This document shows, piece by piece, positions 1 to 9,945 of a stretch of DNA of 64,000 nt. The translations under genes and the position numbers were made by a program. Position 1 is the stretch's first letter; every line of letters begins with the position of its first letter. The DNA is from Sphingobacterium bovisgrunnientis. Lineage in GTDB: Bacteria; Bacteroidota; Bacteroidia; Sphingobacteriales; Sphingobacteriaceae. Below the pieces are notes generated by a model. That model ran no database searches, had not been told where the DNA came from, and saw only the letters and a program-made list of their open reading frames with translations. The stretch covers positions 1 through 64,000 of the forward strand of contig NZ_WUQY01000012.1 of the NCBI RefSeq assembly GCF_009829085.1. Reading direction: 5' to 3'.

Positions 1-1576
1 TTTCACAAAAAGCTTTCCTAATTAATAGAAGAGGGCAGATTTTTTTACACCCTAAATTTATTTAGGACAGCTGTGATATTAATATTATTTAGTATTACTT
101 ACTTAACTCTATCATGTAGTAAGCAAACAAATGAAGAAAATACTACATCAATTGATATACCAGATGGCTATGTAGCGCTTAACATTGAAATGGATGGAAT
201 ACAAATTCAAGAAGAAAAGCTTGCAGACATTAAAAAGCCAACAGTAAAGATTAATGAATCTGTTGCGGGATTGTCAAACATTTCCAATACACCAAATAGT
301 GGTTTTAATTGTACTGTTTCTTTAGAACCTGTATCAAACGAAAGTAACAATGTCAAATCATCATTGAAGGAAAAAGGTAAGCTTGCTGAATTAAAAACAA
401 AAGAAGTCGAATTAAATACGCACTATAGAGTATATGCATACGATAAAGCTACTGGTGCATTGGCCACTTCGAAAAGCTACATTCGCGGTCAATAAAGTCA
501 GACAGGCCCCTTATTAGTTTTTGGTGGAAAAGAATACACGATTGTTGCCTACTCTATAGACTCCCAAACACAGTATCCTGCTGAAATTGAAAATGCATCT
601 AATATTAACACTGCAGTGATTACTAATCAGCAAGTATCTTTTATGTTTCAAAAGCAAGATGTCACAGTAGCTCATAATAGTAATACAACGATTAAAATAA
701 AATTCAAACATCAATTTGCTCAGATTACTACCATTATAAAATTGGATAATAGCACTTCTGTCTATACACAAATCAGAGGTGTTGGAGGTGCATCATATTT
801 TAAACCAAGTTATTCAAAAACGAAATTTAAAGTTAGTAATAGTACGATTACTGCCGCAGCAACAGATGAGAACTTATTAGGGTCCCCTGTTGTTTTTCCC
901 TTTATACCTTTCAGTGATTTAACTGTAAAAAGCACTACCTCTATAAATCCGACAATATTAAATACCCCATCAACCATCTACCGAGGGTGAATTTACAATT
1001 GAAGCTTTAACTATCGGAGATGTATCAAGACGTGTGGATATTGAGAATTTAAACCTTACACCAGGTGTTAAATACAATTTAGTACTCACGTTTAATGTAC
1101 CTGAAACAACATTGATTGGCGCCAATCCACATTTCCATTTCGTTGATACAGTAACAACAGATGTCCCATTTACTCATACGGTAGAATTTGAAAACCCTAC
1201 TTTTGGAGCGCAAATCGATATTTGGTATTTAGATAACTCGTTTAATTTAAATATTAATGGACAAAATTTATTTAGTAGAGAACTTAACTTTGAAGGATTC
1301 CCATTCCATGATGTTTATTTTAGTGATTTGACATATTATGGAAGTGCGGATATTCCTAGCAGCAGACCAGGAATACCTGTAATTTATCATATTAACCACG
1401 GCTCCGCAAGTAGTCCCCGTCAAGAAATTCCTGTAGTTAGATTAACATTTGATCAAAATGGTAATGTAAGATTATTTGGCAGAAAACGTATGTCTGAGAA
1501 TTTGAGAGAACTGTTTATAAGACCTAATGTAACGATTAACCCATTAGCTAGATTAATACCTAATGGCAAAAATACT

Positions 1577-1598
1577 TTAACCCAGATTACGCAATAGA
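1577..1598 (+). repeat. Left inverted repeat and TTAA target copy
   Basis: TTAA at 1577-1580 is followed by the element end 1581-1598. It supplies the false C-terminal residues and the TAG stop (1595-1597) of the upstream broken gene. Confidence 0.8.
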
Positions 1599-2978
1599 AA
1601 AAAATAGTTAATTTAGAGATTTAAAATCCAACTGCGTAGCAGTAGAAAAAAGTGCGCTATGAAATTCGAGTTATCATTTACTAATCAAGAGATTACACCC
1701 TGGGGCGGAATGGTTTTTTTGAAGCAAATGTTAGACAAAATTGGCTTTCGGGAGGAGATAGAAAACTGTACTTCTTTACCTGTATCCCAATCCAATAATG
1801 CCTACAAAAAGGAAGTTCTTCTGGAGTCCTTTATTACAAGTATTTGGTGTGGAGCAAACCGTTTTCTGCATACGGAGATTACACGTTCAGACAGGGCTCT
1901 TGGTCAAATTTTCGATTGGAAAAAAACACCCGGTCAAGATGCGTATAAACGTTATTTCGGCAAGTTCACACAAAAGACGAATCAAGAGGTAGGTCATCAT
2001 TTTTTTAGTTGGTTTTTTCAAAATATTAATATCAACTATTTCACTTTGGACATTGATTCCTCAGTTGTTACCCGCTATGGCGCACAAGATGGAGCCAAGA
2101 AAGGGTATAATCCGAAGAAAAAGGGAAGAAACAGCCTCCATCCCATTATAGCTTTCGTAAATGAGGTAAAAATGGTTGCTAACTTTTGGCTCAGGAGCGG
2201 AAACACGAGTTCAGCGAATAATTTTATTGGCTTTTTAGAAGAAACTTTATCGGTTTTTGGTACTAAAAAAGTGGGTATGGTTCGATTAGACAGTGGCTTT
2301 TGTCAAAAAGATATTTTTGAACATTTGGAACACAAAGCGCTGAAATATATTGTTGCTGCAAAGTTTACCCACCCTGTACAGCATTTAATCAACAAGCAAG
2401 ACACCTGGTTGATGGTGGATGAGGGAATTGAGATCTGCGAGAAGCACTATCAGGGGAAAACCTGGGACAAGCAACGCAGACTAGTAATCGTCCGACAGAA
2501 GATAGCCAATAGACCCAATGCAACGGGCAGAACCTTAAGTTTATTTCCCGACGATGAAATCCACAGAAATTATCGCTATTCTGCATACTTTACCAATAAT
2601 GAATTTGCTGCAACTGATGTATGGCGGATGTATCGCCAACGTGGGGATGCGGAGAACAGAATCAAAGAATTGAAGGCTGATTTTGGAGCAGAAAGCTTTA
2701 ACCTGAAAGGATTTTATGCAACAGAAGCTGCATGAATATTCTCCATGATAGCCTATAATCTAATGTCGATATTCAGAATATTCGTCTTGCAGGAAAAAAC
2801 GCAAAAAACATTATCAACACTACGTTATAGAACTTTTGCAATTGGAGCTTACTTTGAAAAGGTAGGTGATACACTCAAGCTCAAAATTGCACTAACAAAA
2901 AAACGTAGAAAATGGTTCAGGGGACTTTGGGATTACCCGATAGATCTTCAAATGAAAATATCTACTGCGTAATCTGGG
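1581..2978 (+). mobile_element. IS1380-family insertion sequence
   Basis: About 1.4 kb bounded by inverted repeats starting CCCAGATTACGCA (17 of 18 positions match between 1581-1598 and 2961-2978) and flanked on both sides by TTAA, consistent with a 4-base target duplication. It holds one transposase frame in the same direction as the host gene. TTAA is palindromic, so it could instead be part of the repeat ends. The insertion lies inside the 3' end of the fimbrillin-like gene. Confidence 0.85.
1659..2972 (+). pseudogene. IS1380-family transposase with internal stop
   Basis: The product resembles IS1380-type DDE transposases: an N-terminal segment with ITPWGG, acidic residues in LDIDSSVV and VRLDSG, and the C-terminal block RQRGDAENRIKELK containing the presumed catalytic Glu. 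A TGA at 2733-2735 splits the frame after residue 358 (ATEAA stop IFSMIAYNL). The same frame then continues to 2972 and encodes the typical C-terminal tail. The catalytic region precedes the stop, but the missing tail of about 78 residues makes activity doubtful. A single base change in a Leu or Trp codon would explain the stop. Confidence 0.85.
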
Positions 2979-2982
2979 TTAA
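2961..2982 (+). repeat. Right inverted repeat and TTAA target copy
   Basis: The mirror of the left end occupies 2961-2978, with one mismatch, followed by TTAA at 2979-2982. The transposase stop codon overlaps this repeat. Confidence 0.8.
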
Positions 2983-3122
2983 ATGTTTGCGCATTCAATT
3001 GCATACAAAAAGCAGGAAAAATAGTATTCGTGTGATCATACCGAGGAAATTGGCTACCTAAATTTAACAAACAAAACCTTGATAAGGAAAAACAATTAAC
3101 ACAAAAGAAATTGCGTGGAGGT

Positions 3123-3152
3123 AAAAAAGACCGATAATCTCTTATCGGTCTT
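3123..3152 (-). terminator. Intrinsic terminator of gyrB
   Basis: An 11-base perfect stem (3127-3137 with 3142-3152, four-base loop) is followed on the minus strand by six T. It lies about 20 bases after the gyrB stop. Confidence 0.9.
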
Positions 3153-3171
3153 AATATCCTGTTTATATTGC

Positions 3172-5133
<1,962 letters not shown>

Positions 5134-5161
5134 TTAAAAAAAATCTGATTAAATTAACATT

Positions 5162-5192
5162 CAAAGTTAATAAAAATTAAGGACTTAAACAA
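5162..5192 (-). promoter_or_regulatory. Promoter of gyrB
   Basis: Read on the minus strand, TTG (5192-5190), 20 bases, then TAACTTTG (5169-5162): a full match to the Bacteroidota TTG-N20-TAnnTTTG promoter. The ATG follows about 30 bases downstream. Confidence 0.75.
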
Positions 5193-5276
5193 CAGATTCA
5201 CGAGGTAAAAACCATGGAAAATGACGATAATAATTCGAAAAAAATAACAAAAAATGGAATTTTAATTTTTTTATAG

Positions 5277-5284
5277 TAGGTTTG
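5277..5284 (+). promoter_or_regulatory. -7 box of the OmpH-like gene
   Basis: TAGGTTTG matches TAnnTTTG and lies 26 bases before the start codon. No clear -33 TTG is visible. Confidence 0.5.
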
Positions 5285-5310
5285 TTCTTTAAACTGAAAA
5301 TAGACAACAA

Positions 5311-5934
5311 ATGAATAAATTTTTATCAAACTTATCTAAAGTTACTTTGGGAATCGCAATCGTAGCAGGTGCTGCTTCTTGTGGTCAAAACACATCAAAT
5401 ACATCTTCTGCAAAAAATGATAGTACATCATCAAATACTGGTGAAACAAAAGTAGCTGATAAAATAGTTTATGTAAATGCAGATACTTTATCTGCTCAAT
5501 ACGAATACTTCAAAGACGCGAAAGCGAAACTAGAAGGTAAAGCTAAAAAAGCACAAGAAAACTTACAATCAAAAGGTCAAGCTTTCCAAAGAGAATTGGC
5601 TGAAGCAGAGCAAAAAGCGGCTACAATGAGTGCCTCTGAGCGTCAAGCAACTGAAGAAAGATTAGCGCGTAAACAACAAGAATTAGCACAATTGAACCAA
5701 AATGCATCATCATCATTGGCTCAAGACGAGCAATCAGAAATGACTGCTGTTTACAATTCTATCACGGAGTACTTAACAAAGCATGCAAAAGAAAATGGTT
5801 ACCAATATGTTTTAACGTATTCTAAAACTAACCCTGCTGTAATCTATGCAGATGAAAAATTAGACATTACGAAAGAAGTTGTTGCAGCTTTGAACAAAGA
5901 ATATACAAGCAAAAAAGGCGCTGAGAAGAAATAG
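5311..5934 (+). CDS. OmpH/Skp-family periplasmic chaperone, lipoprotein
   Basis: The Skp/OmpH family holds unfolded outer-membrane proteins in the periplasm. Residues 1-24 form a lipoprotein signal peptide (lipobox GAASC, Cys24), followed by a Ser/Thr/Asn linker. From about residue 50 the order is a beta-strand (KIVYVNADTL), a long charged coiled coil at about 70-140 with Gln/Glu/Lys repeats, and a closing alpha/beta part (GYQYVLTYSKTNPAVIYAD). That strand-coil-strand order is the Skp fold. Lipid anchoring differs from soluble enterobacterial Skp but is common in this phylum. It is monocistronic, with its own -7 box and a strong terminator. No bamA or lpxD is nearby. Confidence 0.85.
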   Translation: MNKFLSNLSKVTLGIAIVAGAASCGQNTSNTSSAKNDSTSSNTGETKVADKIVYVNADTLSAQYEYFKDAKAKLEGKAKKAQENLQSKGQAFQRELAEAEQKAATMSASERQATEERLARKQQELAQLNQNASSSLAQDEQSEMTAVYNSITEYLTKHAKENGYQYVLTYSKTNPAVIYADEKLDITKEVVAALNKEYTSKKGAEKK

Positions 5935-5952
5935 TCTTTCTTTACAGCCTAT

Positions 5953-6004
5953 AAAAAACAAAAAGGGATTTAATCTTGCAGATTAAATCCCTTTTTGTTT
6001 TAAA
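5953..6004 (+). terminator. Terminator after the OmpH-like gene
   Basis: A stem of at least 16 bases (5960-5975 with 5981-5996, loop TTGCA), extended by A- and T-rich flanks. It ends transcription before corA. Confidence 0.9.
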
Positions 6005-6025
6005 TTTAAAGTATAAACGACGCTT

Positions 6026-6931
6026 ATGATTGTTCATATTCTAACACCAGAGAATCATCCCTTTGAATGGATTGACATCACCAACCCAACATTGGAAGAT
6101 TTCAAAGAATTGAAAGAAAAATTCAACCTTCGAGACGAGTCCATAAGAGATTGTCTGGAAGTAGGGCACTTGCCCAAAATTGAAGAATTTGACAATTATC
6201 ATTTTTTAATTATTCGTTCTACACGTTCGAAACTCGAAGAAGATTCAGATTCATTGACAGAAATAACCGATAGAATTTCGATTTTTTATGGGAACAATTT
6301 TGTCATTACTACGCATCGTAATAACATAACATTTCTTGAAAACATCAAAAAACTTGACTCAAAAAGTCGCGTACTTGCATCCAGTAAATCTTTGGTCAAT
6401 ACTTTACTTTCAGAAGCCTTAAAATCATTTGAAACATTGGTATTGGGTGATATGTCGACTAAATTAGATGAATACGAAGAGATCGTTTTCTTGCATCAAA
6501 AACGCAAGCCATTCTTAAAGAAATTATATTATATCAAACGCCAAATTGATGTAATCCGGTCAATCTTAGTGTTATATAAAGATATTGTGGATTATTTTCA
6601 CTTGCCAGAATATAAAAACGTATATACACAAGATTTGAGGGATTTGTTTTCTAGAACCAGCACCTTATATCGTAATACTTCAGAGAATACAGCACAGCTC
6701 CTCTCTATTTATTTCAATATTGAATCCAATCATACCAACGAGATTATGCGAATTTTAACTATAATCTCCGTATTTTTTATGCCCTTAACGTTTATAGTTG
6801 GAGTTTATGGTATGAACTTCGATAATATGCCTGAGCTACATTGGAAATATGGCTATCCCATTGTACTTGGGGCTATGTTGGTATTGAGTCTAATTATTTA
6901 CCTCTGGTTCAAAAGAAAGAAATGGTTATAA
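6026..6931 (+). CDS. corA: CorA-family magnesium/divalent cation transporter
   Basis: CorA proteins are pentameric inner-membrane channels for Mg2+ and sometimes Co2+ or Ni2+. The 301 residues contain a soluble alpha/beta N-terminal domain, a long helical stalk at about 130-240, and two C-terminal membrane helices. The signature GMN is at residues 262-264, after the first helix (MPLTFIVGVYGMNF), and an acidic periplasmic loop follows. The tail is basic (RKKW), as in CorA. The gene converges on tsaB and the two overlap by 6 bases at their 3' ends. Substrate preference cannot be read from the sequence. Confidence 0.95.
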   Translation: MIVHILTPENHPFEWIDITNPTLEDFKELKEKFNLRDESIRDCLEVGHLPKIEEFDNYHFLIIRSTRSKLEEDSDSLTEITDRISIFYGNNFVITTHRNNITFLENIKKLDSKSRVLASSKSLVNTLLSEALKSFETLVLGDMSTKLDEYEEIVFLHQKRKPFLKKLYYIKRQIDVIRSILVLYKDIVDYFHLPEYKNVYTQDLRDLFSRTSTLYRNTSENTAQLLSIYFNIESNHTNEIMRILTIISVFFMPLTFIVGVYGMNFDNMPELHWKYGYPIVLGAMLVLSLIIYLWFKRKKWL

Positions 6932-7618
6932 TTTAATTGTTTTCGGTGTCGTAGCAATAAATTCTTTCAAATAATAAGGTTCGAAATAGATAAGATCTTC
7001 AAAATCTTGTTTGTTGAATTTCTCGAAAGCTAATTTCGCTAAATATTCAGAAGAATGTTTATAACTGCTATCAATGGTAATATTAGATGATTCCTCAAAA
7101 GTAGCTTTTAATTTTTCTGCGCCCGAACCAAATAAACAAATTTGCTTATCAGCGTAAGCTGAAAATGTTTCCGAATCAATAATCACAGCTTCGGTTTCTT
7201 TCAGTATATTTCCTTGTGCATCCAGAGTCATCATATACACTTCCATACGACGCGCATCCAACATCGGGATATACAGGTCAAACTTATCTAGCGGCTGCGA
7301 AGTATAACCCATATACATGCTTTCTAAAGTATTCACAGCTAACAATGGAATATCCAATGCATAACACAACCCCTTGGCTGTAGAAACTCCAATACGCAGA
7401 CCTGTGTAAGATCCAGGACCTTTACTTACCGCTATTGCGGAAAGGTCTTGGTAAGTCAGATTTGTGTTTTGCAACAATTGGTCAATAAAAACAGTCAATT
7501 TTGAAGCATGCAAATTTGGTTCTGCTGCATCAACCTTATCTATAATCTGACCATTAAGACTGAGCGAAACAGAACAAACTTCAGTCGCCGTATCAATTTG
7601 CAAAATATATGTACTCAT
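6926..7618 (-). CDS. tsaB: tRNA threonylcarbamoyladenosine biosynthesis protein TsaB
   Basis: TsaB is the ASKHA-fold partner of TsaD in the complex that makes t6A37 in ANN-decoding tRNAs. The N-terminus carries LQIDTATEVCSVSL, then the YeaZ-type signature KGPGSYTGLRIGVSTAKGL. I chose the ATG at 7618 (protein MSTYILQIDTA, 230 residues) over the TTG two codons earlier, because family members begin right at this strand. It follows yidD-rnpA-rpmH on the same strand after a short gap and may be co-transcribed. Its end overlaps convergent corA. Confidence 0.95.
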   Translation of the reverse strand: MSTYILQIDTATEVCSVSLSLNGQIIDKVDAAEPNLHASKLTVFIDQLLQNTNLTYQDLSAIAVSKGPGSYTGLRIGVSTAKGLCYALDIPLLAVNTLESMYMGYTSQPLDKFDLYIPMLDARRMEVYMMTLDAQGNILKETEAVIIDSETFSAYADKQICLFGSGAEKLKATFEESSNITIDSSYKHSSEYLAKLAFEKFNKQDFEDLIYFEPYYLKEFIATTPKTIKL

Positions 7619-7633
7619 CTTCAACCAATAATA

Positions 7634-7885
7634 TTAAGGAATAGGATCGTGTCCATGACCGCCCCAAGGATTGCATCTTGCGATACGTTTTACTGTTAGC
7701 CAACCACCTTTAAAAGGACCATACTTCAATATCGCTTCTTTGCCGAATTGTGAGCAAGTAGGTGTATACCTACAATTGGCACCCAGCAAAGGCGAAATGA
7801 AAAGCTGATATATTTTTATGAGAAATAAAAATAGGTGCTTCAAACACCATAATATCAAATTCCAAATGTTAAGCAGAAATTGCAT
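7634..7885 (-). CDS. yidD: Membrane protein insertion efficiency factor YidD
   Basis: YidD is a small protein that assists membrane insertion by YidC. The 83 residues contain a hydrophobic/amphipathic N-terminus, the conserved [21 protein letters not shown] segment, and the C-terminal [12 protein letters not shown] signature. Three conserved Cys are present. The start overlaps the end of rnpA by 17 bases, the usual rpmH-rnpA-yidD order. yidC itself is not adjacent. Confidence 0.96.
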   Translation of the reverse strand: MQFLLNIWNLILWCLKHLFLFLIKIYQLFISPLLGANCRYTPTCSQFGKEAILKYGPFKGGWLTVKRIARCNPWGGHGHDPIP

Positions 7886-8258
7886 CGACCAACTGTTTAA
7901 GTGTTTTGTTCATCTTAGTAAACAACAACTCAAAACCCAACTCTTCCTTGCCCACATATTGAATTGCCATATCCAAATTTAACGAGAGTTTATTTACTTC
8001 TTCGTACAGTAACTCATTTTTTTGTAAACGATACACTTCGCGTATTAATCGCTTAATACGATTGCGGTCATGTGCATGCTTAAATCTACGCTTCGAAACA
8101 GATAAAATTACCTGAACAGGATATAGGTTCTCTTGAGCTGGACTAACTAAATAAACAACTCGAAAGGGGTAAACAACAAAAGAAGAACCCCTATGAAAAA
8201 GAGAATCAATTTTTCTCTTACTACACAGTCGTTCTTCTTTGGTAAATGTTTTTCTCAT
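7869..8258 (-). CDS. rnpA: Ribonuclease P protein component
   Basis: RnpA is the protein cofactor of RNase P, which matures tRNA 5' ends. At 129 residues it is of family length. It shows the N-terminal [17 protein letters not shown], the strand FRVVYLV, and the RNR motif in [17 protein letters not shown], which binds the RNA subunit. It lies between rpmH and yidD, overlapping yidD. Confidence 0.97.
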   Translation of the reverse strand: MRKTFTKEERLCSKRKIDSLFHRGSSFVVYPFRVVYLVSPAQENLYPVQVILSVSKRRFKHAHDRNRIKRLIREVYRLQKNELLYEEVNKLSLNLDMAIQYVGKEELGFELLFTKMNKTLKQLVDAISA

Positions 8259-8318
8259 CAGATGACTAGTTTGGCCGGAATATAGCCACAGTAAAAGTCA
8301 CTGGCGCTAAAAAAAGAA

Positions 8319-8477
8319 TTAGCCTTTATGACGGTATTCGTCAGAAACTGTTAGACGTTTTCTACCTTTTGCTCTACGAGACGCTAATACTCTTCTACCA
8401 TTAGCTGTGCTCATACGCTCTCTAAAACCGTGCTTATTTCTTCTTTTTCTTTGCGAAGGCTGAAATGTTCTTTTCAT
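8319..8477 (-). CDS. rpmH: 50S ribosomal protein L34
   Basis: A 52-residue, very basic protein starting [18 protein letters not shown] and ending with [18 protein letters not shown], the complete bacterial L34 pattern. It is the first gene of rpmH-rnpA-yidD and is followed by rnpA after 60 bases. Its promoter lies about 60 bases upstream. Confidence 0.98.
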   Translation of the reverse strand: MKRTFQPSQRKRRNKHGFRERMSTANGRRVLASRRAKGRKRLTVSDEYRHKG

Positions 8478-8538
8478 GACGCTCTATTATCTTTATTATT
8501 TTTTTCTATTAACCAAATATTACCCCCTAAGAGGAATG

Positions 8539-8569
8539 CAAAAGTACTGTATAATTTCAATATATACAA
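8539..8569 (-). promoter_or_regulatory. Promoter of rpmH-rnpA-yidD
   Basis: On the minus strand, TTG (8569-8567), 20 bases, TACTTTTG (8546-8539). Both elements and their spacing fit the Bacteroidota consensus. The leader is about 60 bases. Confidence 0.7.
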
Positions 8570-8578
8570 GTATATGAA

Positions 8579-8610
8579 AGAAAAAAGTTCACAATACACT
8601 TATGAACTTT
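8579..8610 (-). terminator. Terminator of mscL
   Basis: An 8-base stem (8584-8591 with 8603-8610) with six T on the minus strand, located 24 bases after the mscL stop. Confidence 0.8.
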
Positions 8611-8634
8611 CTTCCTTTTTTGGAACAGAAAAAA

Positions 8635-9054
8635 CTATTTATTTCTCAACAAATCTCTTATTTCTGTAAGTAACACTTCTTCATTAGAAGGCCCTGCAGG
8701 CGCAGCAGCTGGTTCTTCTTCTTTTTTCTTCAAGGAATTTAAAGCTTTTATTACCACAAAAATACAGAATGCAATTATCAAGAACTGAATAACAACATTT
8801 ATAAAATTGCCATAATTTAATGTTACAGCTGGAGTCAAAATAGAACCATCTGCATTCAAAACAGCCTCTTTCAACGTTAATACCTTCTCAGAGAAATCAA
8901 CGCCTCCTGTAATGACACCAATAATTGGCATAATCAAATCATCCACTAAAGAAGTGACAATTTTGCCAAATGCTCCGCCGATAACAACACCGACCGCTAG
9001 GTCAATTACGTTACCACGCATAGCGAATTCCTTAAATTCTTTTATAAATCCCAT
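8635..9054 (-). CDS. mscL: Large-conductance mechanosensitive channel MscL
   Basis: MscL is a homopentameric inner-membrane channel that opens under membrane tension to release solutes on hypo-osmotic shock. The 139 residues show the N-terminal amphipathic helix ([20 protein letters not shown]), TM1 with the gate glycines and alanines ([17 protein letters not shown]), a periplasmic loop, TM2 ([22 protein letters not shown]), and a charged cytoplasmic helix (LLTEIRDLL). It is a single gene with a -7 box TATTTTTG at 9083-9076 on the minus strand. Confidence 0.97.
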   Translation of the reverse strand: MGFIKEFKEFAMRGNVIDLAVGVVIGGAFGKIVTSLVDDLIMPIIGVITGGVDFSEKVLTLKEAVLNADGSILTPAVTLNYGNFINVVIQFLIIAFCIFVVIKALNSLKKKEEEPAAAPAGPSNEEVLLTEIRDLLRNK

Positions 9055-9075
9055 AATAATTTTATTTTAATGAAA

Positions 9076-9083
9076 CAAAAATA
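9076..9083 (-). promoter_or_regulatory. -7 box of mscL
   Basis: The minus strand reads TATTTTTG, 21 bases before the ATG. No -33 TTG sits at the usual distance. Confidence 0.45.
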
Positions 9084-9145
9084 AGATAAAAGTTCTAATT
9101 TAGATAGCACAATTATATACATCAGATTTTTAAAATTAAAAGATT

Positions 9146-9153
9146 ATCTTTGA
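9146..9153 (+). promoter_or_regulatory. -7 box of the response regulator gene
   Basis: TATCTTTG matches TAnnTTTG and would give a leader of about 66 bases. The -33 element is not recognisable. Confidence 0.4.
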
Positions 9154-9223
9154 TAGAATAATTAGTTTAAAATAATAAAAATATTCTTATATTAATTATC
9201 GAAAAATAACACACCAAATCACC

Positions 9224-9868
9224 ATGAATAGTATCCTTATAGCAGATGACCACAGCATTGTACGATTTGGTACTGCTGTAGCCATTAATGAAACATTCAA
9301 GGAGGCACAGATAACGCATGCATCCACTATTAAAGAGGTGTACTCTCACCTGAATTTCAAACGTTTTGATCTGCTCCTTTTGGACATTAACATGCCTGGC
9401 GGAAATAATATCAGCGTCATTAAAGAGGTATTGGATTTACAACCGGATTTAAAAATATTAGTATTTTCATCTTATGACGAAAATATTTATGCGTTACGCT
9501 ACATAGAAGCGGGCGCTGCAGGGTATTTAAATAAGAATACAGCGATGGAAGAACTGAATAACGCTATCACAAGTATTCAAGAACGGGGGAAATACATGTC
9601 TCCTGCTGTAAGAGATTTATATATTCAAAAGTTGACAAGCACCAAATCAAGTATAGATAAGGTTAATCTCCTTAATAAATTGTCTAACCGTGAAATGGAC
9701 GTCGCTAAGCACCTCATAGAGGGTCATGGCATCCTTGAAGTATCAAATCTATTGGATTTAAGCTCTTCAACAGTAAGCACCTACAAGAGCCGTATTTTTG
9801 AAAAATTAGGGGTAACGAATATTCCCGAGTTGATCGAACTATTTAAGTTACATGCGCAAAACACCTAG
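9224..9868 (+). CDS. NarL/LuxR-family response regulator
   Basis: A 214-residue DNA-binding response regulator. The receiver domain at about 1-120 has the acidic pair in ADDHS, the phospho-acceptor Asp54 in LLLLDINMPGG, a switch Ser in LVFSSYD, and Lys in GYLNKNT. The C-terminal LuxR-type helix-turn-helix at about 148-210 reads LSNREMDVAKHLIEG, then SSSTVSTYKSRIFEKLGV. No histidine kinase is adjacent, so it is an orphan regulator whose partner and targets are unknown. It is monocistronic, closed by a palindromic terminator shared with convergent ftsZ. Confidence 0.93.
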   Translation: MNSILIADDHSIVRFGTAVAINETFKEAQITHASTIKEVYSHLNFKRFDLLLLDINMPGGNNISVIKEVLDLQPDLKILVFSSYDENIYALRYIEAGAAGYLNKNTAMEELNNAITSIQERGKYMSPAVRDLYIQKLTSTKSSIDKVNLLNKLSNREMDVAKHLIEGHGILEVSNLLDLSSSTVSTYKSRIFEKLGVTNIPELIELFKLHAQNT

Positions 9869-9898
9869 TAAATAGAATGTATTTCGCTAAGACATAAA

Positions 9899-9924
9899 AA
9901 AGGCTCAACAATTGTTGAGCCTTT
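9899..9924. terminator. Bidirectional terminator between response regulator and ftsZ
   Basis: A 26-base perfect palindrome centred on AATT, with GGCTCAACA/TGTTGAGCC arms and A/T flanks on both sides. It serves both converging genes. Confidence 0.85.
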
Positions 9925-9945
9925 ACTATATAACTTTACTTTCTT

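Larger units (their letters stand above)
73..3035 (+). pseudogene. Broken fimbrillin-like (Mfa-like) lipoprotein gene
   Basis: Seen: a signal peptide ending in a lipobox (LTLSC) opens the protein, and the rest is beta-rich with the spacing of Bacteroidota fimbrillin-like surface lipoproteins. An in-frame TAA at 493-495 interrupts it, with matching sequence on both sides (RGQ stop SQTGPLLV). Near 961-985 the frame shifts by one (NTPST continues as EGEFTIEA in the next frame). At 1580 an insertion sequence cuts it. Removing the element and one TTAA copy restores the frame for about 18 codons (tail KAGKIVFV, stop 3033-3035). The first start codon is the GTG at 73; the frame is open back to base 22 without an ATG, so the start may also be damaged. 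Family assignment is by resemblance only. Such proteins usually form surface fimbriae or pilus tips; this copy is probably dead. Confidence 0.7.

Noticed and set aside
961..985. Programmed frameshift in the fimbrillin-like gene
   Set aside because: No slippery heptamer is seen, and the gene also has a stop and an insertion, so simple decay is more likely.
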